NCBI GenBank assembly: GCA_964304625.1
Contig: OZ199839.1
Span: 3,348,001 to 3,412,000 of the forward strand
Length of the DNA: 64,000 nucleotides
Origin: Kudoa neothunni
Lineage: Eukaryota; Cnidaria
Reading direction: 5' to 3'
The position numbers were made by a program, and so were the translations under genes. Below the pieces are notes generated by a model. The model saw nothing but the letters and a program-made list of their open reading frames with translations. It was not told the origin of the DNA and ran no database searches. Positions 24,758 through 37,063 of this stretch are shown here, piece by piece (positions within the stretch are counted from its first letter, which is position 1; every line of letters starts with the position of its first letter).

Positions 24758-27551
24758 GTTACGAGATCGGTTTGCGAACTAGGAAATTTACTGCTTTTGC
24801 ACCGTAGATATCTATTATTGCGTTTATTACTTTAAAGGCGACATCTATTTTTGAAGTTTAATGTGGTGAATTTCTAATCTAAATTTGTAAGCAATTGAAA
24901 ACAAACACGAAAATGAAACAATTTAATCTTTTTATGCTCGGATTTTTTTACGATCTGAAGATAATATATTCCTTAAAAAAGATTAGTTGTAACGATTAAA
25001 AATTGTATGAAAGATTTTTGTCAGCCTCATTCAGGGGTAGTCAAAATTAATTTTGATCCTAAAAATCCATTATCTAATGTACAGTCAATTAATTTTAATT
25101 TCAGATTTTCAAAACCAATAATTTCAATCATTATAAAAGTATTGGCGATAATCCAACATCGTTGGAAACCATTTATATATCTCAGCATACAAATTTTCCG
25201 TTAGATATTTAGGTCACAGATAAAAGTAACAAAAACTTTATCATATTTTTAAACATTAATATAAACTTCAAGTTAGAAAATTTAATTGGTGAGTATAATG
25301 TCCAAATAATTATATTTGAAATCTCGTAGGGGTGTTCAATATTTTATTAACAAAACTTATTCCTAGTGAAAGCTCTTAAAATTTGAACCATGTAGTGCAG
25401 CGAATAAATAAACTTTTATTGAAACCACATAATCAGGTGTAAATCGAAATGAAATTAAACAAATGTTTTTCCGTCTATCATTTTATGCTTATTTTTTAGA
25501 TAAAATAGAGAGAAATTAACGATAAATTGTAAATTTAATGAAAATATTTTTGTAAAATTTGTTGTTCCATAATCTTTTATTTGCTTTTAGAAATATTTGC
25601 GCTTCTAGATTTATGGGGAATAATTTTGCCGGAGGTCATCAAAGGTATAACCAACGAAGCTGAATAACCATCCAACCAGATTAGAGGATGATTGAATAAA
25701 TCTTGTGTCCATATAATCAGGAATTTCAATTTTTTTTCTAATTTTCTTCTCTTGGGGTATTGGAAGTAAAACAATCGAATCCAATAAGAGTCTCAGTTTC
25801 TTCGATTGCAATTTATTCGGACAGTATTAGATTGAACACGGCATGTTTCCATCCAGAAGTTAATTCATCAATGTTATAATCTCTTTTTTTTGAAATAACC
25901 ATTTTCAAAATTCGTTGAATGTATAATATTTATATTTTTACACAGAAGTTCATACAATATTTAATATTCTTCAATAGTTTCGCCGAACAATTACCATAAA
26001 TCTGTTTTAGAAATATCATCTTTTTGCAGAACCAAAGTTATTGAATGGAACTTTTTTAAATGGCTACGCAACCCAGATATTTATAGATATTTCTTGGCGT
26101 TAAAAGATAATCCATCGTATTTTTTTCACCGACAAATGCGAGGTCAGCTAAATAACACTATTTTTTCGCATCTGCCAACAATTCCAACTCTACAGGAGCA
26201 TCTGGTACCATTTTTCAGAATAATTCTCATATAAGTAAATGTCAACAATAGAACGTAAGTTTAGATTAAGATTATATTTTATTAGAATTTTTTGCGTAAA
26301 AGTCATAATTTCAATTAATTTTTCCTCAATTAATTTTTGACACCCCTGGCCTCATTATCATCATATCATGTCATCATGTCATGTTACGGGAAAAAATGAA
26401 AATTAAATCAAAATCATAGTTGTTTGTATCATAACCATGTAAATGTTTGAGGGTACCTTTATAATTCATTTGTAAAATTATTTAAAGCCTAATCCTTCAA
26501 TAATAATTTTAACATATTGAGTTTTAATAAACATATTCTTTTCTTAGCACATACACATTATATACTTATAAATAGCGGCTGTAATTTTCGATTAAAATCG
26601 AAAAACGTCTAATTTTTTAAAATATTTATACATTTTTGGTTAAAATCGAGATAATTCGTCGATTATTTTTCATTTTATTATGGTCCGAAAAAGGAGACAA
26701 ATTTTCAATTATATAATTATACAGCCAAGTAAACAGATTTAAATGAGGAAATTGACCCCCAAAAATATGCCAAAATTTGTTAACGTCGATCAACAAGAAA
26801 TTCCACTACAAGAGTTGTTGAAACTTTTATTCGGTAGAAATGATAAAATGATAGGTCCTGGATTTTAGATAATAAACAAACTAAAGTATTCCATATTGTA
26901 TAATGTAGGTCATGATTTGGTGTATATATTGCTATTGCCCGCCTATACCCGTGGATAAAAGTTTCTCAAAAGTTATAAGATAAATATAGCGTTTGAACGA
27001 ATGAGAATACTTTAAATATCACATTATAAAGGAAAATGTCATAAAAAAATTATATTTATCTTTACTTCACTGACGCTGAGATTGGTAATAAAGTTTTATG
27101 TTACGCATGCGCTAGTTTTTAAAATAAACGTCAATTTAAATGAACGAATTTTATTAAAGATAGACGTTAAAAATTACGGCCTCTACTTATAAAAAATGAA
27201 AATAATGATTTATTTGATAATATACAATAATAATCTCTGTATAACTTTATTTAATTAATTACCCGACTATTTAAATACATATATGAATATTGTTAATCTA
27301 TGAAAATTATACTTAAACGTAAATCATGACTGGAATATATTTCGAGTATGCATAAAAATAAATTACACTGTTTATGATGGGGTTATTTCAAATGTTCCAA
27401 AGTGTATTCTAATTTCATAATTCATTAAATTCATTTTTCGTTTGTTTTTAAATAAATAAGAATCATTACAACATTTGAGGTTATGTTGAAAAAAATATTC
27501 TAGGTGGAGCGCCTTGGAGATACAATTTTTTTCCCTTGAGTTCATTTAAAT
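24758..27551. other. Intergenic region with a possible transposase relic
   Basis: Mostly A+T-rich without genes. On the minus strand, 26240-25580 holds a chain of short frames with protein-like composition: VPDAPVELELLADAKK; ADLAFVGEKNTMDYLLTPRN; KKRDYNIDELTSGWKHAVFN. They are broken by stops and frame changes. The phrase ADLAF...LLTP recalls DDE_4-type transposases (PIF/ISL2EU-like), but the match is weak. An NRF1-like word TACGCATGCGCT occurs at 27102-27113. Confidence 0.3.
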
Positions 27552-27728
27552 CAGCGTTTCCTAACTAAAATTGGGCTCGCATCCCCATTTGACGACAAAA
27601 TGAAATACACATTCACTCTACATACGACAAGGCACAGTCGTCTCGAAATTTATAGAAAATTATCTTCTATCGTGGTCAAATGTTTCCTCTCCAAGCCCGG
27701 AATTTGCACCATTAGTTAGGGATCGCTG
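27552..27728. mobile_element. 177-bp hAT MITE
   Basis: Terminal inverted repeats CAGCGTTTCCTAACTA and, reverse-complemented, CAGCGATCCCTAACTAA. Flanked by an exact 8-bp duplication ATTTAAAT (27544-27551 and 27729-27736). Too short to code. The ends resemble those of the hAT element at 23301 (CAG-GTTTCC type). Confidence 0.82.
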
Positions 27729-27736
27729 ATTTAAAT

Positions 27737-30392
27737 GAACATTGGATACGAAAAGGTTAAATTTACGCATAAAATATGCTTGCGGTAGGAAACCGTTATA
27801 ATAATTTTTATATAGTGTATTCTTGACAAATTTTGTATTATTCGTTTATTTATATTTATTTCTAAATTTAAGCTAATAGTTATGAATATAGCGGATGCGC
27901 ATAACCTATTTTTCTACGATATATTTTACTGTGTAACATTGCTTGCTCGTAATCAGCTATTTTTTATTTTCCAACTAAAATTTTTCATTTATTAGTTGAC
28001 TTAAAATAACATGTAATATTTTCCACGCCTACATAAATGAAAGTTAAGCGTATCCATATTCGATAAATAAAATCATCGTAAATAATGAAGCGATTCTACA
28101 TAGTTTGGGGCCTTTCCTGTCTCATTGCGTACGATCGCTGCCACATTGTATTTAAAAAATAGTTATGATATACAGATTATTTCAGTTTATATCTATAGAA
28201 ATTATTAATAAATATTTTTATTGAATAGTTTATTTAAATGTAAATTATTCTCCGATACAAGGAGATGAGTGACAAAAATAACCTCACTCAAGTTTGCGTT
28301 AGAGTTAACAAAGTATAAAAAGCCTGAAATAAATCGCACTTTTTTCTTTTCTAAGTCACCATTAAATCTCACACCAAAAGATGGAACACAATTTTTTCTT
28401 TCTTTCTCTATGTAAACTGTGAATAAGGTATAATATACTCAATATTAAGTGTGAAGTTCCTACAGCTATATTTCATTTTAATAAAAAGCGTAAGATCAGA
28501 CTATTAAGTCTTTATGGATGTGTAAAATAACAAAAATCTTTTTGCAGACTGAAGAGAGTTATTGTTCATGAAGGTAAAAGGTCGAGGAGAATGATGCACT
28601 AAAATTTTTAACACGAAGCTCATGTTCGATCCTCGAGAACTCTCAGAGGCCAAGCCAAAATAAAGTCATAGATTAAACTTTTAAAAACATTGATAAATGT
28701 ATAGCATCAATGTTGACTTTTTAGTGTTAATCGCTGGCTAAAACATTAATAATTTAAGTATCAAAGTTTGTGCATTTTTGGAGCAGAGTTTAGTAAGGGG
28801 TCTTCATCCCATGCTGATGTTGTTTAGGAGATCAAATTCACTTACCACTCAAAAAAGATAGGACGAGGAATTGCATGTGATTGATTCAATGGGATTACAC
28901 AGCATTCATAAAGCCATTCTGGCTACCAATATCTCCTCAGATTGTTAGCTACAAAAGTTGTTTTATTGTATATAAATATGAAGCATCATATATATTTTAG
29001 CTTGGATGTTTTCATGAGATACTTTATATTGTGTTCCTAAAATTGTAATCATTTATACGCAAAATTTCACGATTTAACTTGTGTAAAGATTTTTAATTTA
29101 AATAAAGAAATTGTCATCAATTGTATAAATGAAATTATGCGCAGATAAACCACGTTATTCAATATTTTTGTGTAAAAAATTTCATGACTACAAAAAATCA
29201 GTTTTACAACCCCTAAGAGTTACAATATTATCGCCCGTAGTTTTGGTGATAGGTCAAGTAGGTCTTAAACGTCTTGGAAATCGTCCCCATAGAAATATCA
29301 TTCAATCGTCTAAATAAAACGAAGTAAATATACACAACTGTTACAACAACCTCACAGAATATGCGAGAAACGTAACAAAAACGGTTCATAACCATTAAGC
29401 ATGAGATATCTCCCATAAATTAACACAAGTTCGGGTTCATTGCAATAGAATTGTTCTAGAAAATAGCTGGTGAAATAGTTCTAACAATGCCACTATAATA
29501 GCTACTGTACAAGTATTTTTCTATCGACATTTTTGAGCCGATATCACCACCGCCGTCTTTAATTTCTTGGTTGATGTGGGAGTTGTGATTGACAAGATTT
29601 GAAACTGAATAATCGATGTTGTAAGGGGACATTGAGTTGATACAATCAATAGAAGAATATTTTTTTGTGATTGTTTTAAACACCCCACCAATATCATTGC
29701 TTCCTAGGCAGCGAAATAATCGACAATTAGAATCGATACAAACCAAAAAAAACACTGTTTGAATTATAGTAGGTGATTTTATCGATTTGAAAACTGAAAA
29801 GATTGTCGGTCAATACCAGGAGATTTTCGTGGGTGAGCTCCTCAACAAACACCACAACTAAATGATTAATTTTGAATAGCTCATGTATCGGTGACAACAA
29901 TATTGGCGAATTTTTTAATTTTGTTCCAGTGAAAAATTTCATCGTTTTTCTCAACCCAATAATTATCAAAAGAAATTTTAGTATAATATAATGGGCAATA
30001 TCTCGAAACAAAGCACCGAATTGAGAAATCATGCTTTTTTGTTTGCGCATGCCAAGATCATTTTTCAGACCTCGTATACGTTAGTCGCAAATATTTATCA
30101 ATTTGTTTGCATATATTTTGAATTCCTGCTTATTGAATTATCATTATTCGGATGATGTAATGTTTGTTGAAGTCCGAACTTGATACGTATTTATATTATC
30201 GAAACAAACATTGGGCACGCGCACAGAGGATTATTGTTTAACCCTGAACTAACGTATATTGGAGAGATTGGCTACCAGTATAATAAGTTTTAATATTAAT
30301 TTAATATTAAATGGCATTTTCGCGTGCGTAATGACAATTTTAAATTCCACCAAATCTTACTCACAAGCTCTATTCTATACAAGTATAATTTT
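27737..30392. other. Intergenic region with two unexplained minus-strand frames
   Basis: No supported gene. Adjacent minus-strand frames 30050-29727 (107 codons, with a hydrophobic stretch HYIILKFLLIIIGL) and 29755-29456 (99 codons, containing KDGGGDIGSKMSI) might be exons or remnants of one gene. I could not join them with confidence or recognise the family. A GGGDIG phrase alone is not enough to call an amidase. Confidence 0.2.
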
Positions 30393-33325
30393 GGCAGCGA
30401 ATTTCTCGAAAAGTATTCAACATATTAGACTCAACATTTACACATTGTTATAAATTAGTTTTCCTTAAATTTCGAAATTTTATGAAAATTTCAATACTTT
30501 ACGTAAACGACAATAACACAAGTACCGGGAGTGATAATTATTTTTCATATATTAAAAAAACAACAACTAGAATTAAATATGATAGGTTAAATAATTTTTG
30601 TTCGTTCAAGTCATGCTTTGAGCACGCATTCTGCTCTTACAATTTTACAATTTGGCTGGACACGCGCTAAGTTCAAACATGTTTACATTAGGAACACGAT
30701 TTGTCGCCGTCGAGGATCTTGATAATGTCATTTTAGATTACGAACAATCAAATTTTTGGAACTCTTATAAATACCAAGCCAGAACTATTTCGAATATGCG
30801 GGGCAAAATTAGTACGTCAGTCAATCCAGCTCTACGTTATTATGAGGTTAATTACTGTTGTATTTTCAGTGGTAAAAACAAATCAAAATCTTGCGGCAGT
30901 AGAAATAAACCAGTTTTAAGGTGAGACTGCCTTGTTAAAATATCACTTAGGACTTCTGTCGATGGAACTGCTCATGAAGTACGTTCTTGTATGTTAGTTC
31001 ATAATCATGAATCAAATGAAGTGATTTTTAGAAATTTAGTGAAAAAAAATTGATTTAGATGATCAAAATTTAATTTAATTGATTCGCCTAGGGACTAATA
31101 AAAAATTGATTCGATTCAAAATTCAATGTAAACCCCGAATAAATATTCGTCTCAAGTCTATCCATAATATTAAAGTAAATAATAATTTGTTCCCGCTTAA
31201 CCTAGATGCGATAGAAAAGTTTTAAGAGAGGATTATAGCTGCCACGTTAGAATTTTATATGATAAATATAACGTTGTTAACGGAATTTTTGTTGTAGATA
31301 ATAAAATGAAATCCTCTTGTAGTTTTATCCAGAGGTGATGTTTGTAGACGCAACGTACAACCTCTTAATTCAAGGTAATTAAAAAATTTGAGTCTATTGT
31401 AATCATATTTTTAGAGCTCCATTATATCTATCTGCGGAGGTAGATTCTGTTGGGTTAACGCACATCACGAGTGTGTGTATACTCTATGAGGAGACTGAAG
31501 CTGTTATTCAATGGTTTTGCGATGTTTAACTAATATAATATAAATGCTTCGAGACAATATAAATACAATCGTTACCGATAAGGATGAAAAACTTAGAAAA
31601 TGCCTAAAAAGAAGTTTTTCACTCGCATCGTGTATACTTTGTGAATTTCATGTCACGCAAATTTTCCGAAGGCAAATTACCAACAATAAATTCCCAATTT
31701 CTACTAGTCGTTGTCAATAAGTTTTAACATGCCTACAGAAAATGATTCATTGTAATGATTACAGCAAATATAAAAGTTGTGTGGATGAAATTCTTTCATT
31801 TAACAACGTTAAATTGAAAGAATATTTTCAAAGGAACTGGGAATCAATTTACAGTGAATGGGTTATCGGTCTCAGTGATGCAAAAAACTTTTATGACAAT
31901 GGTACGAACAATCGAATTGAAACAATTAATTCGATAATTAAAGCGTTTTTCATAAATTCAGTACTTTTAGTGATTTTATTTGTAACTTTTTCAAAATTTT
32001 GAACATCCTCCGAACAGAAAAGGAGGTTAGAGCAATAAGTCAATTGTATTATGTTTCAAATGAAACATTTAATGTAGAATGTACATTCCTTTACAAGCAA
32101 CACTTGACAAAATACGCCTATAGTAAGTAGAGAGATCAAATCCCATTATTAAATGACAATAACGTATTGACAAGCTTTAATGGAACTAAAAATCCATCGA
32201 CACGTTCATGCTTATTTATCGATCATTCCCAATTCCATGCTGCCATGTGTTAATATGTAGATCAATGAAAAAATTACCTCTTTTCTCCTTAGATTTGTGC
32301 CACGAAAGATGGACAAAGTCACACGGAATTAAATTTTTACAAACAGGTACAATAACAGAAAATAACAACAGACAAATTTCTACTATTATTGATAAAAAAA
32401 GCAGGTTAAAATAAAAAGTTTCGCTCAAAAGTTGAAATACGCGATAACTTTTACTACAAAATTGGTTATTACAACATCAGAATATTGTGGAAACTTTTTT
32501 TGATAAGTCAATAAGATCAATAAACCTTTTGGAGAGGATAATAAAAAATCATGATAACAATTATCGATCATTTTCTTGATACATGTGATTATTGAAATCA
32601 TTATCATATTTCATAATTTTATTTAGTTTGGAAATTATTAGAAACCGACGAAATAGTAATTGTTTTCTAATCAAATTTCATTTTAACCATATAAGGAATC
32701 AACAAAGGAATTAATTGAAAATTCGTCACACATGATATCAAAAACTCATTCAAATATTGAGTAAAATGTTCAAGAACAGAAAATCAGTAATCAGGATGGA
32801 TCAACAACATTAATTGAACAACCCCGATTGAAAGATAATAAATAAATTTGATAATTTTCTTTAAGATTTAAAAATCCATTTGTCGACTAAGAGATAGACA
32901 TCTAACAACTATTGGAGTCAAAAATAAAATAATACGTTTCGACTATGAATTTATGAGAATTAAGAATAAATGTTAGAAATTTTTTTCGATATCAATTTAT
33001 TGTTCACGGGAAACCTGTATGAGCATATGTAAGGATGCAATCATAAATTAGATCCGTTTAGTTAAAATGTCTTATCTCCGAAAGAAATAAACGCAAATAT
33101 AAAAATTACTTTGGTTATATTTAGATGATTCTGAATTTATTACTAAATTTGGGGATTCGCGTGAAATAAATATCACTCCCGGTACTTGTATTGTTGTTGT
33201 TTAAATAAAATATTAAAATTATCATAAAATTTTGCCACTTAGGGAAAATGTAAGTTAAACTAGTTTATAACGATGTGTAAATTTTGAGTTTAATATGTTG
33301 AGTACTTTTCGAGAAATTCATTGCC
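30393..33325 (+). mobile_element. MULE/ZSWIM-type transposon with long inverted repeats
   Basis: Inverted repeats of about 145-155 bp bracket a transposase relic: left 30393-30538, right 33169-33325. Shared blocks include AATTTCTCGAAAAGTA, TCAACATATTA and AAGTACCGGGAGTGATA. They are diverged (roughly 80% by eye). Outer ends and target duplication could not be fixed, and similarity may extend some tens of bases further out. Long TIRs fit the Mutator superfamily, as does the DDE/SWIM coding region inside. Confidence 0.72.
30652..32414 (+). pseudogene. MULE transposase / ZSWIM1-3-like protein relic
   Basis: Domain order is that of ZSWIM1/3-like and MULE transposases. An N-terminal zinc-ribbon/FLYWCH-like part ends in SCMLVHNHES (~31000). 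The DDE core follows with FYPEVMFVDATYNL, then PLYLSAEVDS after a 42-bp intron spliced at the second AG of TAGAG; then TIVTDKDEKL and ILCEFHVTQIFRR; then NGTNNRIETINSIIKAFF; and a SWIM-like segment near 32210 (PIPCCHV, LCHERW). At least one frame change (about 31530) and one in-frame stop (about 31718) interrupt it, so it is probably dead. Flanking long TIRs favour a transposon over a host ZSWIM gene. Confidence 0.68.
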
Positions 33326-36300
33326 TTAATTAAAACCACTCCATAATATTTGTTATTTATTTGTTGGTCAAAATTAATCTCTAATTTTCCTAATTATATC
33401 TTCTAATTTTCTTCATTTACTTAGAGACATACTTTGCAGTTCTTAAAAAAGTAGCGCGAATACATTAACTTTAAATCTTTCTTAAAATTAAATGATCACT
33501 AGTATTGATTGTTTTCAACAGTATATATCAATATAACGATAGTTTACATTAGGTTTATAATGGACTAAGGAGGATTAGTCTTATTTTTACGATTATTTTG
33601 AATCAAAATTACAAAATATCCCAAAAATAATTATATTAAACTACAATTGTCGTTTAAGCCCTTGTGGACATTTCAAGAACTCTTCAAACTACCTCAAGCT
33701 ACGGAACAAGATCTTAAGGTAAAGATTATGATATTCTTGTTGAGTTTTACAGACGGCCATAAGTAAATATTAACTTCTCAATATATGATGTAATTTAATA
33801 TTAGAATCTGCTGTTGTACTTATATTTGTGCAAAAGTATGTGGCTATAATCTCATACAAGCAACCCAACTAGGTAGGCCAATTGAGTACGATTTATGATG
33901 AAAACAATATTTGTTATGGTAAATTTTCTAATATAATTGTTTTTTGCAGTATGACTTGATCATAAATATCTGTGTAAATTTACAAGTATCTAAAATTTAT
34001 CTGATAAATTTTGATGTTAAATCATTAATAAATGATATATTTTCGATCGGTATAATTTTGACTTTTATTATGTACTGGAAATAATAATAATAATAATAAT
34101 GAGATCTGTTTCAGATATTTCCACTTTTTCCGATCGAAAAGCTGAAAATTCTTTAATATTTTTATTAACATCTCCGGAGGGAGGCGCTGACCTGACTATG
34201 TAAATTTCCTGCGCAGGGGTCGATGGAAAAAAAGTTTGGAGACCCCTGGATTAACCAGAACCTCGCTTTGGGGAGAGAAAATCTCTGGTCCAAAATTTTC
34301 CGAATAATCGACGTTAGACTGCATTTTTGTCACTTATGAACAAAGCGATGCGACAGAAATAATTAAATCTATTCAAAACTAGCGATATCTGAATATTATT
34401 TATGATGGAAATAGTCACTTTTATTTTCATTGTACAATTAAGAGGCATGTGGTGTTTAATTCATATTTCTACCATTCCTCGGAAGAATTACGAATTAAAT
34501 GCAACCCACTGTATAGTTATGTAACGAATTATAAAAGTGATATTACCCGAATAATATTTTATAACTATTATAATTGCGGCTACCGCCAGAAGCGGATGAC
34601 ACGTCACTAACTTAGAAGTGTTAGTATTGTTAATTCATTGTGTTTCTGTATATGTTTCCGCTCATAACAATACTTAAAAAGGATCTTAATTTCACCTTAA
34701 CGAACGACGAGGAACCGCAAGCAGGGGTTAGGAGTAATTGATTGCTGTTGGTAAAAATCAATTATTCATCTAGCAATCAACTAATTTTAATTATAAAAAT
34801 TTCTCTAGAAATATATTTTCATACTAACTGTTAATATTTGCAATCAAAACCAAATCTAACTCAATATATTAAAGATACTTTAATTAATAAACTATCTAAT
34901 ACATGTAAGTTTCTAATAAAAATAGTCAAACCCAAACGACTAAAAATAATTGAAGCCGGATTCTTATTTATCAAATCTATCATCGTTTGATATTGAAAAT
35001 TGAAATAAAAGTTGTTACTAACTATAACTTCGATATAATCATTATTTTTTTAATAAAACTAGAAATATTTTGTCCATATAAACAAATAAATATTTTATTA
35101 ATACCAATTATTCTAACGAAAACGCTTGTAATAAACGATTAAACATTTTTATTTTAGTTATAAGAATAAATACGTTCATAAATTATTTTTACTATGTTTA
35201 ATATTAATTAATCAAGATTATAATTGATTTCGTCTTACATTATCATCTATTATTGAAAAATTAAATATAAAATCGAGATAAAAAATATGGACAAATAATA
35301 AATGAAACCATAATACAATCGTAATATAATAATAAAGATAAGAGTAAATAAAAATGCTTCAAATATGTGAAACGAAGATGTGTATGCTATTTAAATTTGC
35401 ATAAATTGATGAACTAATCAAAAAATTCTTATTTAAATAATTACTTACAAAGAATAAAGATTTACGTTAGAAATTTTTGGTTAAAATATTAATTAGAATC
35501 GTAGTTGGTCAATATTTAGATTACTTCAAAAAATAGCTTTATATATTAGAAGACTTTTAAGAACTAGTCGTTAGCATTACTCAAAAAACGGTCATGTAAA
35601 TCCGGCATTAGATACGAAGGTGCATTAACTGATCCAAATAAAGTATAAAACGCAAAATATATTTACTCTGAGGTTAAGGGAAAAATCGTTTATTTATAAA
35701 ATATCGTTTAGAGAGCTAAGACAAATGGATGAAGATCGCAATTTAAATAAGCATGAAAATCCGCACATAATAAATCATTACAGACATGATGCTGCGACAT
35801 TTATAACACGGATGAATGGATTCAGAGATAAAAACTATTATAATAAAGAAGAATTTTCATTACAATATATATTAATTATAATTATCATAATTGCAATTAA
35901 TTTTTTCCATCCCCTGACCCCAAGACCAACTATAGTTCGTGTCTAATCGTTAAAGCAAAATATGTTGGAATCCAAAGAATGCTTCATAACTATCGTAATT
36001 TGTTAAATATATGATCCGAAAAGGATCGAAGATTGGAATCGATTGTTCACAATCGTGTGATAATTTTCCAAGCTAATACCTTCGCACAATAATATGCACA
36101 GCAATACACAAAGTAATACATTTAGCAGTAATGAATGGTAATTAATTAACGCACGACAAATTTGGATTAAGGTGATGAGATCATGTAACCTAATCAATTG
36201 CCGAAGATTAACGAAAACTAGATCCTATCTGAATATTCATATGTCAAAGATAGGATCGTGTATCACTAAAAAACTCAAATATACGATATTCGATCTTACT

Positions 36301-36970
36301 GATTTAAGTCATTTATGAGGACTTATTACTAAGCAAATAATACAGAGGATAATCCACCAAATTATAGGATTAATTAGAAAAATTGTCGGCATATTGATTA
36401 ACCTCATTGATTCATTCATTTAATGAGTTACATAAAGCTTATTGAATGATTCAATGATCTCACATGTTTTTCAGAAAATTAATAATGCTTGGGTTAATGT
36501 TTGCTTGGAAATACATAAGGTTACGTTGAATTTTTACTGGGTGCTTCAACTAATCCATAAGTACGAAACATAACAATAGGATGATTAGGTACATTTAATT
36601 GGGAGGAAATTGCTTTGAGAGTAGCGACGCCAATTCACACCATGTATCATGAATTGCATGAAACAATAAAAATCACAGCAAAACAATTTTTTCAATTGAG
36701 TTGTTAATTGATCTGACAAATTAAACAGTGTGTTCAACTAAATCCGATTAAGTACGATTAAATTTAATAATGTTGTGGAGGTTGTTTCCCAACGTAAACC
36801 TCATAAACAATGTTAGACTAATTGTTAATATATTTAGAACTTTTACTCGTACAACTTCAATAGGTTTAATATGGACGCATAGTGAGAATATGAACCCAGC
36901 GGTTTAGTTGGAAATTTTTCGCAATAGAAACGTCAATAATCGGTGCTCGTGCAACATCGACTCGCCCCAG
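33326..36970. other. Large A+T-rich intergenic region
   Basis: No gene recognised in 3.6 kb. Contents seen: an (AAT)n microsatellite (about 34081-34100), and a compact hairpin CAGGGGTC...GACCCCTG (about 34215-34250) whose ends look like hAT termini. A 73-codon frame (35725-35946) ends in a hydrophobic stretch but has no support. Confidence 0.35.
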
Positions 36971-36978
36971 TATAAACA
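36971..36978 (+). promoter_or_regulatory. Probable TATA box of the PABP gene
   Basis: TATAAACA follows CGCCCCAG, 86 bases before the start codon. This spacing would put a transcription start near 37000 and give a leader of about 60 bases. Confidence 0.5.
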
Positions 36979-37013
36979 GCTCCAGTTGTCATTGTACAGT
37001 ACGGATTTAGTAG

Positions 37014-37063
37014 TTAAAAATTCAAAAAAACCTAAAAAGTTATCTATATAAAATACAAAAAAA
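37014..37063 (+). promoter_or_regulatory. A-rich PABP leader, possible autoregulatory tract
   Basis: The 50 bases before the ATG are dominated by A runs (TTCAAAAAAACC, ATACAAAAAAA). In animals PABP represses its own mRNA by binding an A-rich 5' leader. The same position and composition suggest that control here, but the background is also A+T-rich. Confidence 0.45.

Noticed and set aside
29456-30050. Possible fatty-acid-amide-hydrolase-like gene from a GGGDIG phrase
   Set aside because: The rest of the amidase signature, including the Gly-Ser-Ser-Gly-Gly segment, is not visible; similarity is too weak to name.
34081-34100. Short tandem arrays as possible CRISPR or satellite
   Set aside because: They are simple AAT, AT and CATC microsatellites with no spacer structure, and the window is eukaryotic.
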